From positions 1-8,288 of the forward strand of contig CALDZS010000119.1 of the NCBI GenBank assembly GCA_937944065.1: DNA of 8,288 bases. Direction: 5' to 3'. A program made the position numbers and the translations under genes. How positions within the stretch are numbered: the stretch's first letter is position 1; each line of letters opens with the position of its first letter. This stretch comes from an uncultured Amylibacter sp. (GTDB lineage: Bacteria > Pseudomonadota > Alphaproteobacteria > Rhodobacterales > Rhodobacteraceae). Shown here piece after piece: positions 1-6,061 of this stretch. The notes below the pieces were generated by a model. That model made no database searches. It was not told the DNA's origin and saw only the letters and a list, made by a program, of their open reading frames with translations.

Positions 1-271
1 GAATGATATATGATGCACCTGCATCGGCCACCATTTCGGCGGAAATATCACCAGTATGCGCTCCGTTTTGGGCATGGTGACAGTTTTGCGCACCGATTTT
101 GATCGGCGAGCCTTTGGCGGTCTGGACCATGGTGCTGATTAGTGTGGCAGGGGGGCAGATCAACACTTCGGCGCTGGGCGAACCGATCAGGCTGGCTAAT
201 TGTTCAATTTCGGTCAAATCGGACATTAGTCCGTTTAATTTCCAATTGCCCGCCGCCAACTTGGTTCGCAT
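1..271 (-). CDS. tpiA: Triosephosphate isomerase, N-terminal part (cut by window edge)
   Basis: This gene encodes the glycolytic/gluconeogenic enzyme that interconverts dihydroxyacetone phosphate and glyceraldehyde 3-phosphate in the cytoplasm. About 90 codons are visible. The protein opens with AAGNWKLNG at residues 6-14, which contains the family's active-site Asn and Lys (N9 and K11 here). Further on is GAQNCHHAQNGAHTGDISAE, matching the conserved strand-loop region of TIM. The catalytic His and Glu lie beyond the window. The ATG (269-271) comes 2 nt after the sufA stop. A GAGGG ribosome-binding site (complement of 281-285) lies inside the end of sufA, so the two are almost certainly co-transcribed and probably coupled. 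Identification is firm despite the truncation. The link with Fe-S genes is probably only positional. Confidence 0.93.
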   Translation of the reverse strand, partial: MRTKLAAGNWKLNGLMSDLTEIEQLASLIGSPSAEVLICPPATLISTMVQTAKGSPIKIGAQNCHHAQNGAHTGDISAEMVADAGASYII

Positions 272-273
272 AC

Positions 274-624
274 TTACATACCCTCGAATTTTATCGATTC
301 ACCGCATCCACAGGCTTCAGAGACGTTGGGATTGTTGAATTTGAACCCTGCCTCCAACAACGAAACTTCATAGTCGATTTGGGTTCCAAATAAGAACATC
401 TGCGCCATAGGCGCAATCATCACAGTCGCGCCATTATGTTCAACAACTTCGTCATTTGGATCGATCGCATCGACATACTCCATGGTGTATTCCATGCCAG
501 CACAGCCGCCTTTTTTCACACCAACGCGCAGGCCCTTTTTGTCGCCATCAGCCATCAGCTTGACGATTTGTGCCGCAGCCTTGTCGGTGATCGAGACCGC
601 TTGTTTGCCAGGAATGCCGAACAT
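274..624 (-). CDS. sufA: A-type Fe-S carrier protein, HesB/IscA/SufA family
   Basis: This 116-residue protein belongs to the A-type carriers, which accept nascent [Fe-S] clusters from the SUF/ISC scaffold and pass them to apo-proteins in the cytoplasm. The three conserved cluster-ligand cysteines are present: C41 in GGCAGMEY, and C105 and C107 in the C-terminal EACGCGES motif. Length is typical for the family. The start ATG (622-624) overlaps the sufT stop as TAATG, and a GGGG stretch about 9 nt upstream can serve as ribosome-binding site, which points to translational coupling. The next gene downstream, tpiA, follows after 2 nt. Sequence alone does not separate SufA, IscA and ErpA; SufA is chosen because of the adjacent SufT, and the family assignment is much firmer than the symbol. 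Confidence 0.92.
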   Translation of the reverse strand: MFGIPGKQAVSITDKAAAQIVKLMADGDKKGLRVGVKKGGCAGMEYTMEYVDAIDPNDEVVEHNGATVMIAPMAQMFLFGTQIDYEVSLLEAGFKFNNPNVSEACGCGESIKFEGM

Positions 625-989
625 TACATGAACCCCAGTTCTAGACGCGCTTCGTCAGACATCATATCCATACCCCATTGCGGTTCCCAAATCAGGGACA
701 CAGTGACGGATTGCACGCCAGGGACAGCAGAAACCGCATCTTCGACCCAACCAGGCATCTCGCCTGCCACAGGACAGCCCGGGGCGGTGAGGGACATGAG
801 GATGTCGACATTCGACGCTTCATCAATGGTTACAGTGTAAATCAGGCCAAGATCAAAGATATTCACCGGTATCTCTGGGTCGTGCACAGTACGGCACGCT
901 TCACAGATCGGCTCGTACAAAGCGTGGTCTGTGCTGGACGGTTTTATCAACGGTGTCCCTTCCATCAAGGGTGCAGTATCAGAGGTCAT
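624..989 (-). CDS. sufT: SufT-like Fe-S assembly protein, MIP18/DUF59 family
   Basis: The 121-residue product belongs to the MIP18 (DUF59) family; bacterial SufT members assist Fe-S cluster maturation. A variable N-terminal segment (about residues 1-22) precedes the domain. Hallmarks are DPEIPVNIFDLGLIY at 37-51, the TAPGCPVA loop at 68-75 with the conserved cysteine C72, and the C-terminal WEPQWGMDMMSDEARLELG at 101-119, typical of the SufT-type group. The stop codon TAA shares its last base with the start of sufA, so SufT and the A-type carrier are very likely made together. No other suf gene (sufB, C, D, S or iscR) is visible nearby, so the pair seems separate from the main operon or at its far edge. 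The start at 987-989 is the only well-placed ATG; its ribosome-binding site is weak (GTGAG). Confidence 0.9.
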   Translation of the reverse strand: MTSDTAPLMEGTPLIKPSSTDHALYEPICEACRTVHDPEIPVNIFDLGLIYTVTIDEASNVDILMSLTAPGCPVAGEMPGWVEDAVSAVPGVQSVTVSLIWEPQWGMDMMSDEARLELGFM

Positions 990-1006
990 GTTTTTCTCAC
1001 TTGGAA

Positions 1007-1028
1007 TTCCTGACTAAACATATAGGAA
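1007..1028. promoter_or_regulatory. Imperfect inverted repeat in the suf/tgt divergent spacer, possible operator
   Basis: TTCCT (1007-1011) and AGGAA (1024-1028) form an inverted repeat around a 12-bp centre. It covers the predicted -10 of the suf-side promoter. The left side, 1006-1018, resembles one half of the E. coli type-1 IscR site (CCTGACTAAA); the right half does not match. An Fe-S or iron-responsive repressor site is conceivable because of the neighbouring sufTA genes, but this is speculative. Confidence 0.25.
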
Positions 1029-1046
1029 AAGGGAAACCGAAGTCCA
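1012..1046 (-). promoter_or_regulatory. Candidate promoter for sufT-sufA-tpiA
   Basis: Read on the minus strand, TGGACT (complement of 1041-1046) is followed after 16 nt by TATATG (complement of 1019-1024). Each matches the vegetative consensus at four of six positions, predicting a start near 1012, about 23 nt before the sufT ATG. No better pair was seen in the 67-bp divergent spacer. No convincing plus-strand promoter for tgt was found by eye. This is an inference from motif likeness only. Confidence 0.35.
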
Positions 1047-1056
1047 GAGATGAGCT

Positions 1057-2187
1057 ATGACAAACCGTTTCGATTTTAAAATCAATGCAACTGATGGCAA
1101 AGCGCGCACGGGTGTTGTTCAGACCCCCAAGGGCGATATTCGCACACCAGCCTTCATGCCAGTTGGTACGGCGGCGACTGTAAAAGCGATGATGCCAGAG
1201 AGTGTCGCGGCCACGGGTGCGGATATATTGCTGGGCAATACCTATCATCTGATGCTGCGCCCAGGGGCAGAGCGTATTCATAATCTGGGTGGCCTGCACA
1301 GATTTATGAATTGGAACAAACCGATCCTAACAGATTCGGGTGGTTTTCAGGTGATGAGCCTGACAGATTTGCGCAAGCTGACCGAAGAAGGTGTAAAGTT
1401 TCGCAGCCATATTGATGGTTCAGAGTATAATCTGACACCAGAACGCTCGATGGAAATCCAAAAGCTGCTCGGTTCGGATATTGTGATGTGTTTTGACGAA
1501 TGTCCTGCACTGCCAGCGGATCGCGCGCGCATTAACGAAAGTATGCAATTGTCGATGCGGTGGGCGCAGCGATCACGCGATGCGTTCGGCGATCGACCCG
1601 GATACGCCTTATTTGGCATCCAGCAAGGTGGATTAGAGAAAGATTTCCGCGAAGAAAGTGCTAATGCGCTGCAAGACATCGGTTTCGATGGCTATGCTGT
1701 TGGCGGTCTGGCCGTGGGCGAAGGCCAAGAAGCGATGTTCGACGTGTTGGATTACGCGCCTGATCAACTGCCCAAAGACAAACCACGCTATCTGATGGGG
1801 GTTGGCAAGCCTGATGACATTGTCGGTGCTGTGGAACGCGGCATTGATATGTTTGATTGTGTGCTGCCCAGCCGATCTGGCCGAACAGGCCAAGCGCAAA
1901 CACGTATGGGCGCGGTTAATCTGCGTAACGCGCGGCACAAAGACGACCCGCGCCCATTGGATGAAATGTGCACATGCCCGACATGTTCAAATTACAGCCG
2001 CGCCTATCTACATCACGTGATCAAATCAGGCGAGATTATCGGATCAATGCTGTTGACGTGGCACAACCTGCATTACTATCAAGAGTTAATGTTAGGGTTG
2101 CGTGACGCAATATCAAAACAATCATTGCGAGAGTTCGTTTCGCAATTTCACGAAACCCGAACGATTGGTGACATCGATCCGATCTAA
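1057..2187 (+). CDS. tgt: tRNA-guanine transglycosylase (queuine tRNA-ribosyltransferase)
   Basis: This 376-residue enzyme swaps guanine-34 for the queuosine precursor preQ1 in tRNAs with GUN anticodons (Asp, Asn, His, Tyr). All key residues are seen: D93 in LTDSGGFQVMSL, D147 in MCFDECPAL, the substrate loop GIQQGG at 188-192, and the nucleophile D267 in GIDMFDCVLPSRSGR. The zinc site is C305, C307, C310 and H336. Spacings match the Zymomonas enzyme (D102, D156, D280, C318 and so on) with constant offsets. The ATG at 1057 gives the canonical N-terminus; the ribosome-binding site is weak (AGAG, about 7-10 nt upstream). The gene is divergent from sufT. One substrate, tRNA-Asp(GUC), is encoded about 3.3 kb downstream, though this is probably coincidence. 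No clear terminator follows. The protein is full length with no sign of damage. Confidence 0.97.
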   Translation: MTNRFDFKINATDGKARTGVVQTPKGDIRTPAFMPVGTAATVKAMMPESVAATGADILLGNTYHLMLRPGAERIHNLGGLHRFMNWNKPILTDSGGFQVMSLTDLRKLTEEGVKFRSHIDGSEYNLTPERSMEIQKLLGSDIVMCFDECPALPADRARINESMQLSMRWAQRSRDAFGDRPGYALFGIQQGGLEKDFREESANALQDIGFDGYAVGGLAVGEGQEAMFDVLDYAPDQLPKDKPRYLMGVGKPDDIVGAVERGIDMFDCVLPSRSGRTGQAQTRMGAVNLRNARHKDDPRPLDEMCTCPTCSNYSRAYLHHVIKSGEIIGSMLLTWHNLHYYQELMLGLRDAISKQSLREFVSQFHETRTIGDIDPI

Positions 2188-2279
2188 AATTTGGCCTCAA
2201 ACCTGTTGTTTTTCATGCCAATAGTTGCGATACGTGATCATATATTTTCAAAGATAGAACAAATGTGAACTCTCCAATC

Positions 2280-2309
2280 TTGACTTTGCTGCATTTGATA
2301 CGCAAATTT
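2280..2309 (+). promoter_or_regulatory. Weak candidate promoter for lon
   Basis: TTGACT (2280-2285) is a good -35-like element in the 202-bp gap between tgt and lon. The AT-rich stretch AAATTT (2304-2309) lies 18 bp further, but it is a poor -10 match. GATACG (2297-2302) is too close at 11 bp. Lon is often heat-shock controlled; no convincing RpoH-type -10 was found with this -35. Apart from this the gap holds only AT-rich sequence and the upstream start described under lon. Confidence 0.3.
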
Positions 2310-2389
2310 AGAGAACCTTAAGGAAAAGCATGACATTGCCGGATGATCTGGGATGCAATTGCTTTTTGCTAAATATAAAGGAAAAAAAA

Positions 2390-4789
2390 ATGTCTAATGA
2401 GACAACTGTAACCTATCCCGTACTTCCTTTGCGCGACATTGTTGTGTTCCCGCATATGATCGTGCCCTTGTTTGTAGGACGCGAAAAATCGGTTCGCGCA
2501 CTTGAAGCGGTGATGGAAGATAATAAAGAGATTTTGCTATCCAGCCAGATCGACCCGTCCGAAGACGAACCAACATCTGACAGCATTTACGAGGTCGGTG
2601 TGATCGCCACTGTGATGCAATTGCTGAAATTGCCTGACGGTACGGTGAAAGTTCTGGTCGAAGGTAAAGAACGCGTGCGCGTCACGGAATATCTAGAAAA
2701 CGACGAATATTTCGAAGCAAACGCAGAGATTTTGGCAGAGACCAAAAGTGATCCTGCGACTGTCGAAGCGCTGGTTCGCACTGTTGCTGACGAATTCGAA
2801 CGGTATGCAAAACTGAATAAAAATGTGCCTGACGAGGCGTTGAAAGCTGTGGAAGAAGCGGATTCTGCTGATGTTCTGGCTGATACTGTCGCCGGTCATT
2901 TGGCGATCCGTGTCGATCAAAAGCAGGATTTGCTGGAAACGCTGGATTTGGGCGAGCGATTAGAAGCGATCTATGGCCTGATGCAAGGCGAGATGTCTGT
3001 TTTGAAAGTCGAGAAAAAGATTAAATCTCGGGTCAAAAATCAGATGGAACGCACCCAACGAGAGTATTATCTGAACGAACAGATGAAGGCGATCCAAAAG
3101 GAACTTGGCGACGGCGAAGGCGGTGGTCAGGACGAGACCGCCGAACTCGAAGCGAAAATTTCAGAAACGAAACTGTCGAAAGAGGCCAGAGAGAAGGCTG
3201 ATGCAGAGCTGAAAAAGCTGCGTAATATGTCACCAATGTCGGCCGAGGCCACAGTTGTGCGCAATTACCTAGATTGGATGCTGTCCATTCCGTGGAACAA
3301 AAAATCGCGCGTGAAAAAAGATTTGAACAAAGCGCAAGAGGTTCTTGATGCGGATCACTATGGCTTGGAAAAAGTCAAAGAACGCATCGTGGAGTATTTG
3401 GCGGTTCAGCAACGCTCGCAAAAGCTCAAAGGCCCGATCATGTGTCTTGTGGGTCCTCCAGGTGTCGGTAAAACCTCGCTTGGTAAATCTGTCGCACGTG
3501 CGACAGGGCGCGAGTTTATCCGCATTTCATTGGGCGGTGTGCGTGACGAATCTGAAATTCGCGGCCACAGACGGACTTATATTGGGTCTATGCCGGGTAA
3601 GATCATTCAGTCGATGAAAAAGGCTAAAACCAACAATCCGCTGATCCTTTTGGACGAGATTGATAAGCTGGGCCAAGATCATCGCGGTGATCCGGCCTCT
3701 GCCTTGCTAGAGGTGTTGGACCCTGAACAAAACGGGACGTTCATTGATCACTATCTAGAGGTTGAATATGACCTGTCGAACGTGATGTTCCTGACCACAT
3801 CGAACAGCTATAACATTCCGGGCCCCTTGTTGGACCGTATGGAAGTGATCGCCTTGTCTGGTTACACAGAAGACGAAAAGCAAGAAATTGCGAAACGTCA
3901 TCTGATGGAAAAGCAGATGAAGAACCACGGGCTGAAAGATGGCGAATTCTCGTTGGATGATGACGCGCTGAAAGAATTGGTGCGCCGTTATACCAAAGAG
4001 GCGGGTGTTCGGAATTTGGAACGCGAGCTGGCGAAACTGTGCCGAAAGGCCGTGACCAAGATCGTCAAAGGAACTGCCAAGTCAATTCGGGTTACGACCG
4101 ACAACTTGTCTGATTTCTTGGGTGTGAAACGCTTTAAGTTCGGTTTGGCCGAAGATGAAAATCAGGTCGGTGTCGTCACAGGGCTTGCTTACACCTCTGT
4201 TGGTGGTGAATTGCTCTCGATCGAAGCCCTAAAACTACCGGGCAAAGGTCGCATGAAAACGACTGGCAAACTGGGTGATGTGATGAAAGAAAGCATCGAG
4301 GCGGCATCGTCGTTCGTACGCTCTATTTCGCCTCAGATTGGTGTGAAACCAACGACGTTCGAAAAGGTTGATATCCACGTTCACGTGCCCGAAGGTGCTA
4401 CACCCAAGGATGGCCCATCGGCAGGTATTGCCATGGTGACATCCATCGTGTCCGTGCTGACGGGGATTGCCGTGCGCAAAGACATCGCCATGACTGGTGA
4501 AGTCACCTTGCGCGGTAATGTGCTGCCAATCGGTGGGCTGAAAGAAAAACTTCTTGCGGCCTTGCGTGGTGGTATCACAACGGCATTGATCCCAGCCGAG
4601 AATGAAAAGGACCTTGTGGACATTCCTGATAATGTCAAAGCGGGTATCAAGATCATTCCAGTCAGCCATGTCAGCGAAGTTCTGAAACTGGCTTTGGTAT
4701 CCGTTCCAGAGGCGATTGATTGGGACGAAGCCGCAGAAGAGGCGGCGGCGCAGAAGCTGGAAGAGAACCGTCAAAGCCTTGCCCATTAA
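2390..4789 (+). CDS. lon: ATP-dependent Lon protease (endopeptidase La)
   Basis: The 799-residue cytoplasmic AAA+ protease degrades misfolded and regulatory proteins; length is close to E. coli Lon (784). Domains in order: N-terminal substrate-binding LON domain (about 8-205), a charged coiled-coil linker (about 205-300), the AAA+ module, and the C-terminal serine protease. Seen motifs: Walker A GPPGVGKT (355-362), Walker B LILLDEID (418-425), sensor-1 N472, arginine finger R483, sensor-2 R541, and the Ser-Lys dyad S677 (KDGPSAGIAM) and K720 (GGLKEKLLAA). I chose ATG 2390, preceded by AAAGGA (2377-2382) with 7-nt spacing, because it gives the usual family N-terminus. An in-frame ATG at 2330 would add 20 residues and has its own AAGGA (2320-2324). 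An Ala/Glu-rich tail ends the protein. Two intrinsic terminators follow directly. Confidence 0.98.
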   Translation: MSNETTVTYPVLPLRDIVVFPHMIVPLFVGREKSVRALEAVMEDNKEILLSSQIDPSEDEPTSDSIYEVGVIATVMQLLKLPDGTVKVLVEGKERVRVTEYLENDEYFEANAEILAETKSDPATVEALVRTVADEFERYAKLNKNVPDEALKAVEEADSADVLADTVAGHLAIRVDQKQDLLETLDLGERLEAIYGLMQGEMSVLKVEKKIKSRVKNQMERTQREYYLNEQMKAIQKELGDGEGGGQDETAELEAKISETKLSKEAREKADAELKKLRNMSPMSAEATVVRNYLDWMLSIPWNKKSRVKKDLNKAQEVLDADHYGLEKVKERIVEYLAVQQRSQKLKGPIMCLVGPPGVGKTSLGKSVARATGREFIRISLGGVRDESEIRGHRRTYIGSMPGKIIQSMKKAKTNNPLILLDEIDKLGQDHRGDPASALLEVLDPEQNGTFIDHYLEVEYDLSNVMFLTTSNSYNIPGPLLDRMEVIALSGYTEDEKQEIAKRHLMEKQMKNHGLKDGEFSLDDDALKELVRRYTKEAGVRNLERELAKLCRKAVTKIVKGTAKSIRVTTDNLSDFLGVKRFKFGLAEDENQVGVVTGLAYTSVGGELLSIEALKLPGKGRMKTTGKLGDVMKESIEAASSFVRSISPQIGVKPTTFEKVDIHVHVPEGATPKDGPSAGIAMVTSIVSVLTGIAVRKDIAMTGEVTLRGNVLPIGGLKEKLLAALRGGITTALIPAENEKDLVDIPDNVKAGIKIIPVSHVSEVLKLALVSVPEAIDWDEAAEEAAAQKLEENRQSLAH

Positions 4790-4795
4790 GCATAC

Positions 4796-4829
4796 TTAAC
4801 GCGTACCAAACGGTGCGCGTTAACTTTTT
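4796..4829 (+). terminator. Intrinsic terminator 1 after lon
   Basis: A 12-bp stem (4796-4807 with 4812-4823), starting TTAACGCG and ending CGCGTTAA with one G-T wobble, closes a 4-nt AAAC loop. It is followed by a C and five T (4825-4829). The stem starts 7 nt after the lon stop codon. The long stem makes termination of lon transcripts here very likely. Confidence 0.85.
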
Positions 4830-4838
4830 CCTAACCAA

Positions 4839-4871
4839 CACGAGCAACCATTGCGGTGCTCGTGTTTTTTT
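4839..4871 (+). terminator. Intrinsic terminator 2, immediately before the hup start
   Basis: CACGAGCA (4839-4846) pairs perfectly with TGCTCGTG (4857-4864) around a 10-nt loop and is followed by seven T (4865-4871). It stands only 10 nt after terminator 1 and 18 nt before the hup ATG. It may act as a backup terminator for lon, or as an attenuator of any transcript entering hup from upstream. Confidence 0.85.
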
Positions 4872-4889
4872 ATGGAAAGGGCGCAAGAC

Positions 4890-5213
4890 ATGCCAAAAGA
4901 CCTCGAAAGCCCGTTAATTGTCCGCAGACGCGATCTGTACGAGGCTGTGGTGTTGCAAACAGGCGTGCGCAACGGCGAAGTGCGTTTGGTTATGGAGGCG
5001 ACGCTTGATTGTATTCACAAAGCCTTGCTGCAAAATGCCGAAGTCCACATCCCACCATTGGGGCAAATAAAGCCGATTACCCGCGAAACCGAGGCTGGCG
5101 CGCGGACAATTTACAAATTGAACCTGACGAAAGACCAAAAAGCTGAACAATCTCTCATTCAGGGCTTGAAGGATTTAGAAACTCGCGCTAGTAACCGCCG
5201 CAAGGGTGATTAG
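4890..5213 (+). CDS. HU/IHF-like DNA-binding protein
   Basis: This 107-residue protein resembles the HU/IHF family of nucleoid proteins. RRRDLYEAVVLQTGVRNGEV (12-31) and the following helix (to about 49) fit the N-terminal dimerisation helices. HIPPLGQIKPITRE (53-66) fits the strand entering the DNA-binding arm. The arm looks short: the usual proline-tipped RNPQTG segment is missing and the chain returns quickly to YKLNLTK (75-81), so DNA binding may differ from true HU. The C-terminus is basic (RRKGD). I chose ATG 4890 because AAGGG (4876-4880) lies 9 nt upstream; the in-frame ATG 4872 directly follows a terminator T-run and has no ribosome-binding site. The last three codons, including the stop TAG, lie inside the tRNA-Val gene. 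No separate promoter is evident downstream of terminator 2. Family call fairly sure, exact role unknown. Confidence 0.82.
   Translation: MPKDLESPLIVRRRDLYEAVVLQTGVRNGEVRLVMEATLDCIHKALLQNAEVHIPPLGQIKPITRETEAGARTIYKLNLTKDQKAEQSLIQGLKDLETRASNRRKGD
5166..5194 (+). promoter_or_regulatory. Weak candidate promoter for tRNA-Val inside hup
   Basis: TTGAAG (5166-5171) and TAGTAA (5189-5194) are 17 bp apart, with the -10 ending 9 nt before the tRNA. The arrangement resembles the element before tRNA-Asp (TTGACC, 17 bp, TAATAA). Both -10 elements match the consensus poorly, so this rests mainly on the shared pattern. Otherwise the tRNA would rely on transcription through hup. Confidence 0.3.
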
Positions 5214-5279
5214 CTCAGTTGGTAGAGCGCTTCGTTTACACCGAAGATGTCAGGAGTTCGAGTCTCTTATCACCCACCA
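5204..5279 (+). tRNA. tRNA-Val (anticodon UAC)
   Basis: A complete 76-nt cloverleaf is seen. The acceptor stem GGGTGAT (5204-5210) pairs with ATCACCC (5269-5275). The D-stem is GCTC/GAGC. The anticodon stem CTTCG/CGAAG holds loop TTTACAC, giving anticodon TAC. The T-stem has one wobble and loop TTCGAGT. Discriminator A and the CCA end (5277-5279) are encoded. It reads valine GUA and probably other GUN codons. The first 10 nt overlap the end of the HU-like gene. No separate terminator hairpin follows. Confidence 0.97.
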
Positions 5280-5411
5280 TTTCTTATTCTCTCTGCAACC
5301 TCCAGCCACCGAATCCTGTTCGAGGCGGCCTTTGTGTTGATGTTAGAATGTGGTGCGGATCGTTTAAAACACGTCGCTGACATTTTTATTCACCTAAGTC
5401 ACAAAACACGC

Positions 5412-5440
5412 TTGACCCAAGCGAACCCGCAACCTAATAA
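5412..5440 (+). promoter_or_regulatory. Candidate promoter for tRNA-Asp
   Basis: TTGACC (5412-5417), five of six to the -35 consensus, is followed after 17 bp by TAATAA (5435-5440), a weak -10. Start of transcription would be near 5447, giving a leader of about 9 nt before the tRNA. The rest of the 176-bp spacer between the two tRNAs (5280-5455) shows no gene or repeat I can support. Confidence 0.5.
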
Positions 5441-5455
5441 GCCGCTACTCAGTGA

Positions 5456-5532
5456 GCGGTTGTAGCTCAGTTGGTTAGAGTGCCGGCCTGTCACGCCGGA
5501 GGTCGCGGGTTCGAGTCCCGTCAACCGCGCCA
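5456..5532 (+). tRNA. tRNA-Asp (anticodon GUC)
   Basis: A complete 77-nt cloverleaf is seen. Acceptor stem GCGGTTG (5456-5462) pairs with CAACCGC (5522-5528). Anticodon stem CCGGC/GCCGG holds loop CTGTCAC, giving anticodon GTC. The T-stem GCGGG/CCCGT carries loop TTCGAGT. Discriminator G and the CCA end (5530-5532) are encoded. The anticodon belongs to the GUN class, so this tRNA should be a substrate of the Tgt enzyme encoded upstream. Flanking sequences 5448-5454 and 5531-5537 are complementary and could extend the acceptor stem in the precursor. Confidence 0.98.
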
Positions 5533-5554
5533 CTGAGGCTAACCTTCCAAATCT

Positions 5555-6013
5555 CTAACGTTCATATAGCGCCAGCACAGTGGCGATGAGCGCTGTTTTG
5601 CCCGTCTCTTTGATTTCCACGGTGACATTGTTTTCAAACAAGACCTGACCCGCTCGGCGCGGCGTGATTTGTTTCAACGTCACCGACGCGCGAATGTGGC
5701 TGCCAGCGGTAACTGGGGTCAAAAACCGTACTTTGTTCAGGCCGTAATTTATTTGCACTTTCGCATCGCTTGGAACCGGGGCGGCTTGGTTACATAAAAA
5801 GGTCAGCAATGACAGGCTCAGATACCCGTGCGCGATGGTCCCGCCAAACTGTGTCTGTGCAGCGAGGATTGGATCGGTGTGGATGAATTGATCGTCTTTG
5901 GTGACCAATGCGAATTGGTCAATCATGGCTTGATCTACCAACAGCCAATCAGACTGGCCAAGCATTTGGCCTACTTTGCGATTATAGTCTTCGATCGTCA
6001 GATTGTTTGTCAT
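5555..6013 (-). CDS. MaoC-like hot-dog fold dehydratase
   Basis: The 152-residue protein fits the MaoC/(R)-specific enoyl-CoA hydratase family. These are single hot-dog fold enzymes that typically hydrate enoyl-CoA thioesters; some members have other or unknown substrates, such as the NodN-like group. The hydratase-2 motif is seen as KDDQFIHTDP at 39-48, with the Asp/His catalytic pair probably D40 and H45 and the usual Asn replaced by Q42. It is followed by GGTIAHGYLSLSL (57-69), the family's conserved helix start. The second half carries the expected strand pattern (YGLNKVRFLTPVTAGSHIR at 90-108). The ATG (6011-6013) is preceded by a GGGGC stretch about 6 nt away. It lies 48 nt downstream of the small lipoprotein gene on the same strand and converges on tRNA-Asp. 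The physiological substrate cannot be read from the sequence. Confidence 0.88.
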   Translation of the reverse strand: MTNNLTIEDYNRKVGQMLGQSDWLLVDQAMIDQFALVTKDDQFIHTDPILAAQTQFGGTIAHGYLSLSLLTFLCNQAAPVPSDAKVQINYGLNKVRFLTPVTAGSHIRASVTLKQITPRRAGQVLFENNVTVEIKETGKTALIATVLALYER

Positions 6014-6061
6014 CTATTGCCCCGCGAGTTGAAAACAGTTTGGGACATGCAGGTGACAGCG

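Noticed and set aside
436..840. 134-codon plus-strand frame across sufA and sufT
   Set aside because: It is antisense to two well-conserved genes and has no features of its own.
2280..2310. RpoH (heat-shock) promoter for lon
   Set aside because: The CTTGAC part fits, but no matching -10 element was found at the required distance, so heat-shock control cannot be claimed from this sequence.
4235..4786. 183-codon open frame on the minus strand inside lon
   Set aside because: It is fully antisense to the conserved protease domain of Lon and its translation looks random (many H, R, W and F). No ribosome-binding site or family features.
4851..4889. Longer N-terminus of the HU-like protein from ATG 4851 or ATG 4872
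   Set aside because: The first lies inside the terminator hairpin and the second directly after its T-run; neither has a ribosome-binding site, while ATG 4890 does.
5247..5465. Plus-strand frame spanning both tRNA genes
   Set aside because: It begins inside tRNA-Val and ends inside tRNA-Asp, with no ribosome-binding site or family likeness.
5204..5532. tRNA genes as an integration site of a mobile element
   Set aside because: Both tRNAs are intact and no repeated tRNA 3' end, integrase or foreign-looking cargo was seen around them.
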